DNA of 64,000 nt from Poseidonocella sp. HB161398. Its GTDB lineage: Bacteria > Pseudomonadota > Alphaproteobacteria > Rhodobacterales > Rhodobacteraceae. Both the position numbers and the translations under genes were made by a program. The notes below the pieces were generated by a model. The model made no database searches. It was not told where the DNA came from and saw only the letters and a list, made by a program, of their open reading frames with translations. Numbering within the stretch: position 1 is the first letter of the stretch; each line of letters starts with the position of its first letter. Location of the stretch: positions 186,001 through 250,000 of the forward strand of contig NZ_VATA01000003.1 in assembly GCF_005870025.1 (NCBI RefSeq). The letters are read 5' to 3'. This document shows positions 1 through 8,420 of this stretch, piece by piece.

Positions 1-297
1 TTTCCGCACGTCGCGGCCGCGCTTCGACAGGTCGAGCATCACATAGGCCACGCGCTGGCCCGGCCCGTGATAGGTGTACTGCCCGCCGCGGCGCGTCTCG
101 TAGACCGGGAAGCGGTCCGGATCGACGAGGTCGCGGACATTGGCGCTGCTGCCGGCGGTGTAGAGCGGCGGGTGCTCGAGAAGCCAGATCGTCTCCGGCG
201 CTTCGCCGCCCGCGATTCCGTCCGCAAGCCGCTCCATCTCGGCCAGTGCTGCCGGGTAAGGGACGAGGGATTCAGAGGTTTTCCAGTCAAGGGACAT
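1..297 (-). CDS. lipB: Octanoyl-[ACP]-protein N-octanoyltransferase LipB (partial, N-terminal 99 residues)
   Basis: Transfers octanoyl groups from acyl carrier protein to lipoyl domains, the first step of lipoate assembly. The reading frame is open to the left edge, so only the N-terminal part is here. It shows the family landmarks: [11 protein letters not shown] around residue 45 and the [13 protein letters not shown] active-site loop around residues 74-86. The ATG at 295-297 has an AGGAG about eight bases upstream. The catalytic Cys and Lys lie beyond the edge. Identification rests on remembered LipB motifs and is strong. Confidence 0.93.
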   Translation of the reverse strand, partial: MSLDWKTSESLVPYPAALAEMERLADGIAGGEAPETIWLLEHPPLYTAGSSANVRDLVDPDRFPVYETRRGGQYTYHGPGQRVAYVMLDLSKRGRDVRK

Positions 298-434
298 CGG
301 GCGGACTCCTGTATTTCAAGGGCGGATTACCCCTTGCGGGGAGGGCTGTCCACTTTTGTCGGAAAAGTTGCATTTCCCCTCTTGCGGCCCCCCGGAGCCT
401 TGGGTAGATACCCGCCACTGCCGGTCAGGACAGT

Positions 435-521
435 GCGGTCGTGGCGGAATTGGTAGACGCGCAGCGTTGAGGTCGCTGTGGGGTAACTCCCGTGGAAGTT
501 CGAGTCTTCTCGACCGCACCA
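435..521 (+). tRNA. tRNA-Leu (anticodon GAG)
   Basis: An 87-base cloverleaf with encoded CCA. The acceptor stem GCGGTCG pairs with CGACCGC, the anticodon stem CAGCG pairs with CGCTG around the 7-base loop TTGAGGT (anticodon GAG), there is a long variable arm typical of class II tRNA, and the T loop is GTTCGAGTC. It reads CUC/CUU leucine codons. It stands alone, 137 bases upstream of the lipB start on the opposite strand. Confidence 0.97.
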
Positions 522-842
522 GACCTGGCAGGGCAGGGAACGAGGGCCAGGGGCCCCGTCCCGCCAAATCCCCCATCATATGCGTAGAGAATGATCGAAC
601 TCCGGAATTCCGGCATTTTCCGCTATGGACTTCAAGCTTTTGGCAATCACGCATCTTGCATTACTTTTGCTCGAATCCTATCTTCGCTTAGCGGGAAAAA
701 CGTTCAGCTGGAAAGTAATCGCCAGAATTAAATTGAAATTTCCGCTTGTTGTTTCTAATGCGTAGACAATAACGCTGTGTCGCGTTAATATGCTATTCGG
801 ATGTTAATTATATTATTAGTTCCTGAGGGGAAAAAGCAGAGG
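522..842. other. AT-rich intergenic region between tRNA-Leu and the MarR gene
   Basis: About 320 bases without a convincing gene. From about 590 the base composition drops far below that of the neighbours. The nine-base word ATGCGTAGA occurs twice (580-588 and 758-766). The stretch just before the MarR gene (about 785-820) is rich in TTAAT/ATTA words. It could hold the MarR promoter and operators, or be a remnant of DNA inserted beside the tRNA. No integrase is visible. Confidence 0.4.
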
Positions 843-1280
843 ATGAATGTGATAACGCCGCTATTCGGAGGAACATCCGGCTCCCTGCCGATGCGAATTC
901 ATCGCGCAAGGGAGCGCGTCGTCGCCCCGATCCGCGCCGTTGCCGCCCGATCCCAGCTTACCGAACAGCAGTGGCGCATTCTCGCCGTGCTCGATGAGCA
1001 AGGACCGATGGATGCGACGCGGCTTTCGGAACAGTGCGGGCTGCTTCTGCCGAGTCAAACTCGTATTATTCAAACACTTATGGAAAAAGGTCTTGTGACC
1101 CGCAGCCGCGATCAGAACGACCGGCGGCGGCAGACTCTGGCCATTACAGAGGCCGGACACGGCATCGTCGTCTCGCATGCCGGGGAGCTGGAGAAGCTCT
1201 CTGCGCGGATCGAGGCGCGTCTGGGACGCAAGCGCCTGGCCACCCTGATGGAGCTGCTCGAAGAGCTCGAGCGCATCTGA
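843..1280 (+). CDS. MarR-family transcriptional regulator, HpaR-like
   Basis: A 145-residue winged-helix repressor. The region from LTEQQWRILAVL through the recognition helix LLLPSQTRIIQTL and the wing RDQNDRRRQ is MarR-type and most resembles HpaR-type regulators of aromatic acid catabolism (inference from motif similarity). The ATG at 843 is preferred because the family starts near it and AGAGG lies directly upstream. In-frame ATGs at 801 and 891 are possible. No aromatic catabolic gene is adjacent, so its target is unknown. The AT-rich upstream region may contain its own operators. Confidence 0.82.
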   Translation: MNVITPLFGGTSGSLPMRIHRARERVVAPIRAVAARSQLTEQQWRILAVLDEQGPMDATRLSEQCGLLLPSQTRIIQTLMEKGLVTRSRDQNDRRRQTLAITEAGHGIVVSHAGELEKLSARIEARLGRKRLATLMELLEELERI

Positions 1281-1395
1281 GCCGGTTTTTCCGGTCCCGG
1301 ACCCGCCGAAACCGGCGAATCCGCAACGTTTTAATCTTCCACTAAATCTTCGTCCCGTCCGCCGCCTGCGCCGCGGACGGGACATTCCCGGGATG

Positions 1396-2604
1396 TCAGT
1401 TCCGCGACGCGGTCAGGTCGACCGAGACGCGGACGGAGAATCCGAGCGACCCTTCGTCATTGTAGCTGGCCGTGCCGATCTCGAAATCGCGCCGGTCGAT
1501 GGCCGTCTCGCCGGTCGCATGCGCCGTGCCGTCGGCCAGCTCCAGCGTGAAGGGCAGGCTGACCGGCACCTGGTGGCCCTTCAGCTCGAGCGTGCCCTCG
1601 GCGAGATAGCTGCCGTCCTCCTGGCGGAGCAGATCGGCGGTGAAGGCCGCGGTCGGGAAGGTGGCGGCGTCGAAGAATTCCGGACCTTTTGCCTGGTCGG
1701 TGACGGTGCCCAGCGTCAGGCTGGGAATCGCGATCTGGATCGCGGCGGTGCCCGCCGGGCCGGCCGGGGCCTCGGGGTCGAAGCTGATCGCGGCGGTCCA
1801 GTCGGCGAAGCTGCCGGTCACGTCCGAGCCGAACTGGCGCACGGTGATGGAAAGCGTGCCTTCCTCGACGGTCCATTCGCTGGCCTGGGCTTCGAGCGCG
1901 ACCTGCGGCGCGTCCCCGCCCTCTGGCCCTCTGGCCGCGAGCACGGCGCCGACGGCGACCGCCACGGCCCAGACGGCCAGCGCGGCGACGGCGGGCGCGC
2001 GGGAATGGCCCTGCGGCGGAACCCGGTCATTGCTGCCGCCCGGCAGCATCCGGCGCAGCGTGCCGTCGCGGTCGATCACATGATGCTTGGCCGCGCCCGC
2101 GACATGCAGCACGACCGCCCCGGCGAGGACCCAGGCGAAGACGCCGTGGAGCTGGCCCGCGACGGCCGAGACTTCCGGGCTTTTCGGCACGAAGGGCAGC
2201 GACTGGCCGAAGGGCCACCAGATCGGCGCGAATCCCTCGGTGGCGGCATGATCGACCCAGCCCGAGAGCGGCACCGCCACCAGCGCGACATAGAGCGCCC
2301 AGTGCACGGTCTCGGCGGCGAAGCTCTCCAGCTTGCGGTCGGGATGCAGCAGCCCCGGCTTCGGCTGGGCCAGCGCCCAGAGAATGCGGGCGAGGGCGAC
2401 GAAGAACACGGTCACGCCCAGCGTCTTGTGGATCGAGAACAGCGTCGCCTTGGTGGCTAGCGCCTCGGCGGTGCCATAGGGCCATTCATGGGCGATCAGC
2501 CCCAGCGGCCAGAGCGACAGGATCAGGAGGGCGGTCAGCCAGTGGAAGGTCTTGGTGACGCTTCCGTAGCTTTCGCGGGTATTGCGGTACGTGGGCGCGG
2601 ACAT
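1396..2604 (-). CDS. Cytochrome b561 domain fused to YceI-like lipocalin domain
   Basis: A 402-residue two-part protein. Residues 10-175 form a four-helix cytochrome b561 domain with candidate haem ligands at FHWL, IHKTLG, VHWALY and LHGVF. After a linker and a further hydrophobic segment (about residues 200-220), residues 225-400 match the YceI beta-barrel family, whose members bind polyisoprenoids, with the ending signature around ELKGHQVPVSLPF. The likely role is inner-membrane electron transfer linked to a periplasmic quinone-binding domain. The ATG at 2604 has GGAG six bases upstream. The genes are usually separate but adjacent, so a fusion is notable. Confidence 0.85.
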   Translation of the reverse strand: MSAPTYRNTRESYGSVTKTFHWLTALLILSLWPLGLIAHEWPYGTAEALATKATLFSIHKTLGVTVFFVALARILWALAQPKPGLLHPDRKLESFAAETVHWALYVALVAVPLSGWVDHAATEGFAPIWWPFGQSLPFVPKSPEVSAVAGQLHGVFAWVLAGAVVLHVAGAAKHHVIDRDGTLRRMLPGGSNDRVPPQGHSRAPAVAALAVWAVAVAVGAVLAARGPEGGDAPQVALEAQASEWTVEEGTLSITVRQFGSDVTGSFADWTAAISFDPEAPAGPAGTAAIQIAIPSLTLGTVTDQAKGPEFFDAATFPTAAFTADLLRQEDGSYLAEGTLELKGHQVPVSLPFTLELADGTAHATGETAIDRRDFEIGTASYNDEGSLGFSVRVSVDLTASRN

Positions 2605-2618
2605 GGGAGGCTCCGGTT

Positions 2619-2650
2619 CTTCTGCGTTGACGCAGAGGTACCGCAGAAGC
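2619..2650. promoter_or_regulatory. Nested inverted repeats upstream of the b561-YceI gene
   Basis: TCTGCG-TTGA-CGCAGA (2621-2636) is a perfect 6+6 dyad. A second, wider dyad pairs CTTCTGCG (2619-2626) with CGCAGAAG (2642-2649). The element sits 15-46 bases upstream of the b561-YceI start and just after the AEC stop. No T-run follows on the minus strand, so an operator is likelier than a terminator. The cognate regulator is unknown. Confidence 0.4.
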
Positions 2651-2698
2651 CGGGCCGCCCCAATCCGCGCAATGCGCACAGGTCCCCTGCGCGAGTGG

Positions 2699-3640
2699 TC
2701 AGAGCCAGGAAATCGCCAGGTAGAGCATGACGTTGATCGTCGCGAGCGAGGCGACCGTGGCCAGCACCTGCGCCGCCGAGGCCAGGGTCTCGCCGCCATG
2801 GCGCGCGGCGAAGAGGGTGAAGATGGTGAACATCGGCACCGCGGCGAAGAGCAGCCCGCCGATCGCCATCTCGTGGCTCATCCCCGGCAGGGCCGAGAGC
2901 ACCAGGTAGACCGCCAGCGGATGCAGCACCAGCTTGGCGAAGGTGATCGCCGCCGTGGGCAGCCCGGCGCCGCGGATGTCCTGATGGGCGATGAAGCCGC
3001 CGACCAGCATCAGCGACATCACCGGCGCGGCCGAGACGATCATGTTCATCGCCCGCGCCACCGGCGGCGGCGGCACCAGCCCGGTGACCGAGACCGCGAG
3101 CCCCGCCGCCAGCCCGATCATCAAGGGCGAGCGCAGCATCCCGGCCAGCACGCCCCGCAGCGAGGTCAGGAAGCTGCCCGCGCGGGTCTCGGCGCTTTCG
3201 GCCAGCGAAATGCACAGCGGGATCACCACCATGTTCTCGGCCAGCAGGATCCAGGCGAAGATCGTCGCCGCCTGCTCGGGGCCGAGCGCGATCGAGGCGA
3301 CGGGCAGGCCGAAGAAGGCGCTGTTCGAGCTGCCGCAGCCCAGGCCCAGCACGATGGCGCGGGCCGGCGGCTGGCCGAGGAGGCGGCGCATGGCCAGGGT
3401 CATGATCCCGATCACCAGGAAGGAGCCGGCGGAATAGCCCAGCACGAACATCCAGTTCAGCACCAGCAGCTCGCCCGGTTTCGACACGGCGGCGAAGATC
3501 AGCACCGGCAGGCAGACCTTGAGGGCGAACTGCCCGACGCCGCCCAGATTCTCGGGCGGCAGGTATCCGGAGCGCACCACCGCATAGCCCGCGGCGATCA
3601 GCAGGTAGAGCGGCACGGCCAGAAGGAAGACGTCCAGCAT
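2699..3640 (-). CDS. AEC family transporter (auxin efflux carrier type permease)
   Basis: A 313-residue polytopic membrane protein with about ten hydrophobic segments, beginning MLDVFLLAVPLYLLIAAGY and ending in a membrane helix. Conserved AEC features include the helix-break region GLGCGSSNSAFFGLPV near residue 100 and LMLVGGFIAHQ near residue 215. Family members move small organic anions such as malate or auxin-like acids across the inner membrane; the substrate here cannot be read from sequence. It is transcribed toward the b561-YceI gene, 94 bases away. Confidence 0.85.
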   Translation of the reverse strand: MLDVFLLAVPLYLLIAAGYAVVRSGYLPPENLGGVGQFALKVCLPVLIFAAVSKPGELLVLNWMFVLGYSAGSFLVIGIMTLAMRRLLGQPPARAIVLGLGCGSSNSAFFGLPVASIALGPEQAATIFAWILLAENMVVIPLCISLAESAETRAGSFLTSLRGVLAGMLRSPLMIGLAAGLAVSVTGLVPPPPVARAMNMIVSAAPVMSLMLVGGFIAHQDIRGAGLPTAAITFAKLVLHPLAVYLVLSALPGMSHEMAIGGLLFAAVPMFTIFTLFAARHGGETLASAAQVLATVASLATINVMLYLAISWL

Positions 3641-3948
3641 TCAGGTCTTGGCCCCCGGCTGGGAAGCACGGGCCGGGCAGGGGAGCGCGGTCATCGGATC
3701 TCGCAAGGAAGGGCGGGGCGGCGGCCCCGTCGGTTGCGGCAGCGGTAGCATCCCCGCGGGGCGGGCGTCGATGGCCCGGACGGCACGGGACGGCGGATTG
3801 AGGCGCCGCGTCGCAGGCGCGCCCTTGGCGGCTGCCCGCAATTTCAACCGCGCAAAGCGCCGCGGCGCGATTGCAACCCCCGGCAGCATTGGCTAATCCG
3901 CTCTGCAGACTGACGAAGCTACGACCTGAACAGCTGGAGGAGCCCGCG
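3641..3948. other. Divergent intergenic region between the AEC gene and fabD
   Basis: About 308 bases. Open frames on both strands look like composition artefacts without ribosome-binding sites. The last 20 bases carry the fabD Shine-Dalgarno (CTGGAGGAG). Promoters for both divergent genes presumably lie here, but I cannot pick out convincing -35/-10 pairs. Confidence 0.4.
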
Positions 3949-4884
3949 ATGACGCGCGCATATGTTTTTCCCGGGCAGGGCGCCCAGACCATCGGCATGG
4001 GCAAGGCGCTCGCCGAGGCCTATCCCGGCGCGAAAGCCGTGTTCGACGAGGTCGACGAGGCGCTTGGCGAAAAGCTCTCGGCGCTGGTCTGGGATGGCGA
4101 CATTGCCGAGCTGACACTGACGCAGAACGCCCAGCCCGCGCTGATGGCCTGCTCGCTGGCCGCGGTGCGCGCGCTCGAGGCGGAGGGCTGGCAGATCGGC
4201 TCGGGCGCCTTCGTCGCCGGGCACAGCCTGGGCGAATATTCCGCGCTGGCCGCGGCCGGATCGCTGAGCATCGCCGACACGGCGCGGCTCCTGCGGGCCC
4301 GCGGCGCGGCGATGCAGGCGGCGGTTCCGGTGGGCGTCGGCGCAATGGCCGCGCTGCTCGGGCTCGATTTCGCGGCCGTGCAGGAGGTCGCCGCGGAGGC
4401 GGCCGGGGACGAGGTCTGCCAGGCGGCGAATGACAACGATCCGGGCCAGGTCGTGGTCTCGGGGCACAAGGGCGCGGTCGAGCGCGCGGTCGAGATCGCC
4501 AAGGGCAAGGGCGCCAAGCGCGCCGTGATGCTGCCGGTCTCCGCCCCCTTCCACTGCGCGCTGATGCAGCCCGCCGCGGATGTCATGGCCGAGAAGCTGG
4601 CCGCGGTCGCGATCCAGGCGCCCGCGGTGCCGGTGGTGCAGAACACCCTGGCCTCGGCCGTTACCGACCCCGAGACGATCCGGGCGGAGCTGGTCAAGCA
4701 GGTCACCGGCTCGGTGCGCTGGCGCGAGAGCGTTGCCTGGATGGCGGGCGAAGGCGTGGACGAGATCTGGGAGATCGGCGCGGGCAAGGCGCTGTCGGGC
4801 ATGGTCCGCCGCATCGATCGCTCGATCGCCTGCAAGGCCGTCGGCACGCCCGAGGATGTCAAGTCGGTGCTGACCCTGGCCTGA
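3949..4884 (+). CDS. fabD: Malonyl-CoA:ACP transacylase
   Basis: A 311-residue cytoplasmic enzyme that loads malonyl groups onto acyl carrier protein for fatty-acid elongation. The N-terminus MTRAYVFPGQGAQ is the family signature. The nucleophile Ser93 lies in GHSLGEY, and the partner His is in the SAPFHCALM segment near residue 204. The C-terminal EIGAGKALSGMVRR is also typical. The ATG at 3949 follows GGAGGAG with good spacing. It is first in the fab series (fabD, fabG, acpP, fabF) but separated from fabG by an opposite-strand gene. Confidence 0.97.
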   Translation: MTRAYVFPGQGAQTIGMGKALAEAYPGAKAVFDEVDEALGEKLSALVWDGDIAELTLTQNAQPALMACSLAAVRALEAEGWQIGSGAFVAGHSLGEYSALAAAGSLSIADTARLLRARGAAMQAAVPVGVGAMAALLGLDFAAVQEVAAEAAGDEVCQAANDNDPGQVVVSGHKGAVERAVEIAKGKGAKRAVMLPVSAPFHCALMQPAADVMAEKLAAVAIQAPAVPVVQNTLASAVTDPETIRAELVKQVTGSVRWRESVAWMAGEGVDEIWEIGAGKALSGMVRRIDRSIACKAVGTPEDVKSVLTLA

Positions 4885-5692
4885 GCCAGCCCGCTCCGAT
4901 GCTGCGAAAGGGCCCCGGCGGGGCCCTTTTCCGTTTCAGGTCGCGTGCTTGGTCGGGGCGGCGGCGCAGCCCCGCGGCGCCGATCAGCCCGGTCCCGGCC
5001 AGCAGCATCCAGGCGCTGCCCGGCAGCGGCACGGCCGAATAGCTGGTGGAGAGCCGGTAGATGACGCGGGTGCCGGTCAGGTCGAGCTCCGACAGGGTCC
5101 GGGAGGAATAGCGGATCGTCACGGCGTCATCGGCGAAGGAGATCGCGCTGCCCTCCAGATCCGCGCCCAGCTGCACCACGCCGGTGATGACCTCGCCCGT
5201 CTTGCCCAGGACGATATCAGACAGCGAGAAGACGGCCGCGCCGTCGATCATCCCGTCGGAGAGGTCGATGCGGACAGAGCGGCCGAGATGGGGGAAGCTG
5301 CGGGACAGCTCGAACTCCGCGGGCGCGTCGAGATCGAAGACCAGCGCGACATGGTGGCCGTCGAGCCAGTCGAAGCCGATCGTGCCGACGCCGATATCCG
5401 CCGGTCCCCAGGACTGGCCCGGATTGGAAAGCCGCATGCCCAGCGACAGGCCGACGGCCAGATCGGGACCGCTGCCGAAATCGGCCAGGCCCGCGCCGGA
5501 GCCGCCCGCCGGACCCGGCGCGAAGCTGGCCTGGAACCGCCCCGGCAGCCCCGCGGCGATGTCCGTGCCGACGCCGTCGAGCAGGACGCTGCCGCCGAAG
5601 CCCGAGCCCGCCACGACGGCGGCGCGCGCAAGCGCCGGGAACAGCGCTACGGCAAGGAGCGCGGCGCAGGCGATGCGGGCGGCGGCGCTCAT
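4859..5692 (-). CDS. VPLPA-CTERM type exported protein of unknown function
   Basis: A 277-residue protein with an N-terminal signal peptide (AARIACAALLAVALFPALARA) and a beta-rich Gly/Asp-rich body. Near residues 222-250 it has the C-terminal sorting module: AVPLPGSAW, a hydrophobic helix, then the basic cluster LRRR. Such tails are known substrates of exosortase-type systems in Rhodobacteraceae. The ATG at 5692 has GGGAGG upstream. Oddly, about 30 residues follow the RRR cluster, coded across the fabD terminator and into the last 26 bases of fabD, so an ancestral stop was probably lost. Function unknown. Confidence 0.75.
   Translation of the reverse strand: MSAAARIACAALLAVALFPALARAAVVAGSGFGGSVLLDGVGTDIAAGLPGRFQASFAPGPAGGSGAGLADFGSGPDLAVGLSLGMRLSNPGQSWGPADIGVGTIGFDWLDGHHVALVFDLDAPAEFELSRSFPHLGRSVRIDLSDGMIDGAAVFSLSDIVLGKTGEVITGVVQLGADLEGSAISFADDAVTIRYSSRTLSELDLTGTRVIYRLSTSYSAVPLPGSAWMLLAGTGLIGAAGLRRRPDQARDLKRKRAPPGPFRSIGAGWLRPGSAPT
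4907..4930 (+). terminator. Rho-independent terminator after fabD
   Basis: AAAGGGCCCC and GGGGCCCTTT form a perfect ten-base stem with a three-base loop, ending in a T-run, 22 bases after the fabD stop. It lies inside the 3' end of the opposite-strand VPLPA-CTERM frame and is symmetric, so it could act in either direction. Confidence 0.85.
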
Positions 5693-6150
5693 CGGCAGCC
5701 TCCCGGGCCGGAACAGAGGGCGGGCCGGGGACGCGATGCGGCCTGCGGGGTCTCGGGGGTGATCAAGGCTGGTCATCCGTCATGATGAAAGAGGTCGGGT
5801 GGCGGGCCCGCCTGCGGCGAAGCTCCCGCAGGGGCGGCCCTGCCGGAAAGGCGCTGGATGCTGGCCCATCGATTCCCTCCCTTTGGACATGGTCCCGGTT
5901 TTTTCCAGATAATGGTTTCCGGATGCTTGATGCCCGCTCTCGTGATGCCCGATCCGGCACGCGGCGCCCCCGGGGCTTTGCGGTTCCCTTCCGTCCGCAT
6001 TGCGCCTATTGCATGGCCGTCATGACGTGCCGAAGGGGCCGGGCCCCGCCAACGGGGGCGGCGCTGCGTCAGGCACGGGGATTGCACAGGCTTCGCCGTC
6101 CGGGTTAGGGCAGGTCCCGACCGGACACAGGGGCAGAAAGAGACACCGAC
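5693..6150. other. Intergenic region between the VPLPA-CTERM gene and fabG
   Basis: About 458 bases. No frame has both a ribosome-binding site and plausible protein composition. The stretch near 5890-5935 is locally less GC-rich and may contain a promoter. Promoters for the minus-strand VPLPA gene and plus-strand fabG should lie here, but none is convincing enough to place. Confidence 0.4.
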
Positions 6151-6888
6151 ATGTTCGAACTGAATGGCAAGGCGGCGCTGGTTACCGGCGCTTCGGGGGG
6201 AATCGGCGCCGAGATCGCGCGCGCGCTGCATGGCGCGGGGGCGACGGTGGGGCTTTCGGGCACGCGGGTCGAGCCGCTTGAGGCGCTGGCGGCCGAGCTC
6301 GGCGAGCGGGCGCATGTGCTGCCCTGCAACCTCTCCGATCCGGAGGCGGTCAACGCCCTGCCCAAGCAGGCGGCCGAGGCGATGGGCGCGGTCGACATCC
6401 TGGTCAACAATGCCGGCATCACCCGCGACAACCTCTTCATGCGGATGTCCGAGGACGAATGGGCCAGCGTGATCGAGGTGAACCTCACCTCCACCATGCG
6501 GCTCTGCAAGGGCGTGCTGCGCGGCATGATGAAGGCGCGCTGGGGCCGGATCATCAACATCTCCTCGATCGTCGGCGCGACCGGCAATCCGGGCCAGGGC
6601 AACTATGCCGCGGCCAAGGCCGGCGTGATCGGCATGGGCAAGTCGCTGGCCTACGAGGTCGCCAGCCGCGGGATCACCGTCAACGCGGTGGCGCCGGGCT
6701 TCATCCAGACCGCGATGACCGACAAGCTGAACGACCAGCAGAAAGAGGCCATCATGGGCCAGATCCCCGCGGGCCGCATGGGCAGCCCCGAGGAAATCGC
6801 CGCGGCCGTGCTCTACCTGGCCAGCCCCGAGGCGGGCTATGTCACCGGCGCGACGCTGCACGTGAATGGCGGCATGGCGATGCTCTGA
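6151..6888 (+). CDS. fabG: 3-oxoacyl-[ACP] reductase
   Basis: A 245-residue short-chain dehydrogenase that reduces 3-oxoacyl-ACP with NADPH in each fatty-acid elongation cycle. The nucleotide-binding motif is TGASGGIG (residues 12-19), followed by NNAG. The catalytic Ser is in NISSIVG and the Tyr-x3-Lys in NYAAAKAG. The C-terminus YVTGATLHVNGGMAML is the classic FabG ending. It precedes acpP on the same strand with a 222-base gap, so acpP probably also has its own promoter. Confidence 0.97.
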   Translation: MFELNGKAALVTGASGGIGAEIARALHGAGATVGLSGTRVEPLEALAAELGERAHVLPCNLSDPEAVNALPKQAAEAMGAVDILVNNAGITRDNLFMRMSEDEWASVIEVNLTSTMRLCKGVLRGMMKARWGRIINISSIVGATGNPGQGNYAAAKAGVIGMGKSLAYEVASRGITVNAVAPGFIQTAMTDKLNDQQKEAIMGQIPAGRMGSPEEIAAAVLYLASPEAGYVTGATLHVNGGMAML

Positions 6889-7110
6889 CGCCGCCGGGCA
6901 CGGGACGCAGGGGCAGGGGCGAAAGCGTTTGCCTTGCCCTGCACCTGTGCTATAGGCGCGCAAGATTTTGGGGGGCAGGCCTTTTCAGGTGTGCGCCCGG
7001 GAATCCTGGACAGAGGCGCTTCTCTGGCGCCCTGTTCGGCAAAAGGGTCAGAGGGCCCGCAGAAGACGGTATTCGGGCACCCGCCCTGAGAGAAAAATGA
7101 GGAACCGAAG

Positions 7111-7347
7111 ATGAGCGACATCATCGAGCGCGTCAAAGCGATCGTCGTAGAGCAGCTGGGTGTTGAGGAAGAGAAGGTCAACGAGCAAGCGTCGTTCATC
7201 GACGATCTCGGCGCCGACTCGCTTGACACGGTGGAACTGGTGATGCGGTTCGAAGAAGAGTTCGGGATCGAGATTCCGGACGATGCCGCAGAGAAGATCC
7301 AGACCTTCGGCGACGCCGTGTCCTTCATCCAGAAGGCACAGGCCTGA
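7111..7347 (+). CDS. acpP: Acyl carrier protein
   Basis: A 78-residue acidic four-helix carrier. Ser37 in [10 protein letters not shown] is the phosphopantetheine attachment site. Length and sequence are fully canonical. Codon choice is less extreme in GC than its neighbours, as usual for highly expressed acpP. GAGGAACCGAAG just upstream supplies the ribosome-binding site. A strong terminator follows at 7381. Confidence 0.98.
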   Translation: MSDIIERVKAIVVEQLGVEEEKVNEQASFIDDLGADSLDTVELVMRFEEEFGIEIPDDAAEKIQTFGDAVSFIQKAQA

Positions 7348-7380
7348 TCCAGGCGATCTGACGCCGTCATCGACGTCGCG

Positions 7381-7412
7381 AATGGCACCCACGGGGTGCC
7401 ATTTTGCGTTTC
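7381..7412 (+). terminator. Rho-independent terminator after acpP
   Basis: AATGGCACCC pairs with GGGTGCCATT (ten-base perfect stem, three-base loop), followed by TTGCGTTT. It is placed 33 bases after the acpP stop and just before the convergent cytochrome gene, and may serve both. Confidence 0.85.
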
Positions 7413-7418
7413 AGGGGG

Positions 7419-8261
7419 TCAGTTCCCCGGCAGCGGCGGCAGGCTGCGCAGATAGAGGATGACCGCCTCCAGATCGGCGGGCTGCATCTGCGCGAGATAG
7501 CCATAGGGCATCGGCGGGGTCATCTGCGACCCGTCCGGGCGCCGCCCTTCGGTGATCATCGCCTTCAGCGCGGCATCGTCGAGCCCGGCGATTCCGTCCG
7601 GTCCGCTGGTGATGTTCGGCGCGACCGTCTCGCCCCAGGGGCCGCGGAAGACGAAGCCGCCCTGGCCCAGCCCGGTGGCATAGTCCGGTCCCTGCGGCGT
7701 CATCGGCGAGTGGCACTCCATGCAATGCGCCAGATGCAGCGCGATGTACTCGCCCTGCGCGACGGTCACGCCCGGCGGCGGCGCGTCGACATGGCCGACC
7801 GGCGGGCCGTAGGCCGGGGGCAGCGGGATGCGGTAGCTCGAGGCGGGCACGGCCTGCTCTGCCGGCGCGACGCTGCGCAGGAAGGCGACGATCGCCGCGA
7901 GGTCGCTGTCGGAAATGCCGCGATAGGCCGCGAAGGGCATCGGCGGGCCGATCAGGCTGCCATCGGGGCGCAGCCCCTCGCGGATCGCGCGGGACAGCTC
8001 TTCATCGCTCCAGTCGGCAATGGCACCGGCCGGGGTGATGTTCGGCGCGTAGGCGGTGAAGCCGGGATTGTCCTCGACCAGCCGTCCGGCCAGCTCCATC
8101 CCCGCCACCGGTCCCTCTGGGCCGAGCGGGGTATGGCAGTTGCCGCAGCCCATCGGGCCGCGGACCAAATACTCGCCGCGGGCCAGCAGATCGGCCGGGG
8201 GACCGGCCATGGCGGGCCCGGCCAGGGCCAGGCAGAAGGCGGCAAGCAGAATTGGGGTCAT
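7419..8261 (-). CDS. Periplasmic diheme c-type cytochrome
   Basis: A 280-residue exported protein: a signal peptide ending near AGPAMAG, then two cytochrome c domains with haem sites C39GNC42H and C180MEC183H. Each domain has a downstream Met-containing segment (PPMPF, PPMPYGY). The repeated pattern APNITPAG/APNITSGPDG resembles cytochrome subunits of membrane-bound dehydrogenases (family resemblance), so it probably carries electrons from a periplasmic dehydrogenase to the respiratory chain. GGAGGATCACG precedes the ATG at 8261. No dehydrogenase subunit is adjacent. It separates acpP from fabF. Confidence 0.85.
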   Translation of the reverse strand: MTPILLAAFCLALAGPAMAGPPADLLARGEYLVRGPMGCGNCHTPLGPEGPVAGMELAGRLVEDNPGFTAYAPNITPAGAIADWSDEELSRAIREGLRPDGSLIGPPMPFAAYRGISDSDLAAIVAFLRSVAPAEQAVPASSYRIPLPPAYGPPVGHVDAPPPGVTVAQGEYIALHLAHCMECHSPMTPQGPDYATGLGQGGFVFRGPWGETVAPNITSGPDGIAGLDDAALKAMITEGRRPDGSQMTPPMPYGYLAQMQPADLEAVILYLRSLPPLPGN

Positions 8262-8420
8262 CGTGATCCTCCAATGCGTGAATCAGGGTCTCAAATGCAC
8301 GTTCAGGTATACTCCCGAACGGCGCGTCCGGCGCGGGAAATCCGCAGGGGCGGCCGCGGCGGCGGAGCGACCGGCACGCTGCCTGCTTGGCCAGTCTGAA
8401 CAGCGGACAGGAGATGCGGC

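Noticed and set aside
39-456. Open frames at the left edge not in the LipB frame
   Set aside because: One crosses the tRNA-Leu gene and the other is a frame-shifted reading of lipB. The LipB frame (ending at the window edge) has clear family motifs.
435-842. Prophage or genomic island attached to tRNA-Leu
   Set aside because: No integrase, phage gene or repeat of the tRNA 3' end was found; only an AT-rich intergenic region is seen.
1393-2460. A 355-codon plus-strand open frame opposite b561-YceI
   Set aside because: Arg/Gly/Asp-rich antisense translation with no start signals; rejected in favour of the b561-YceI reading.
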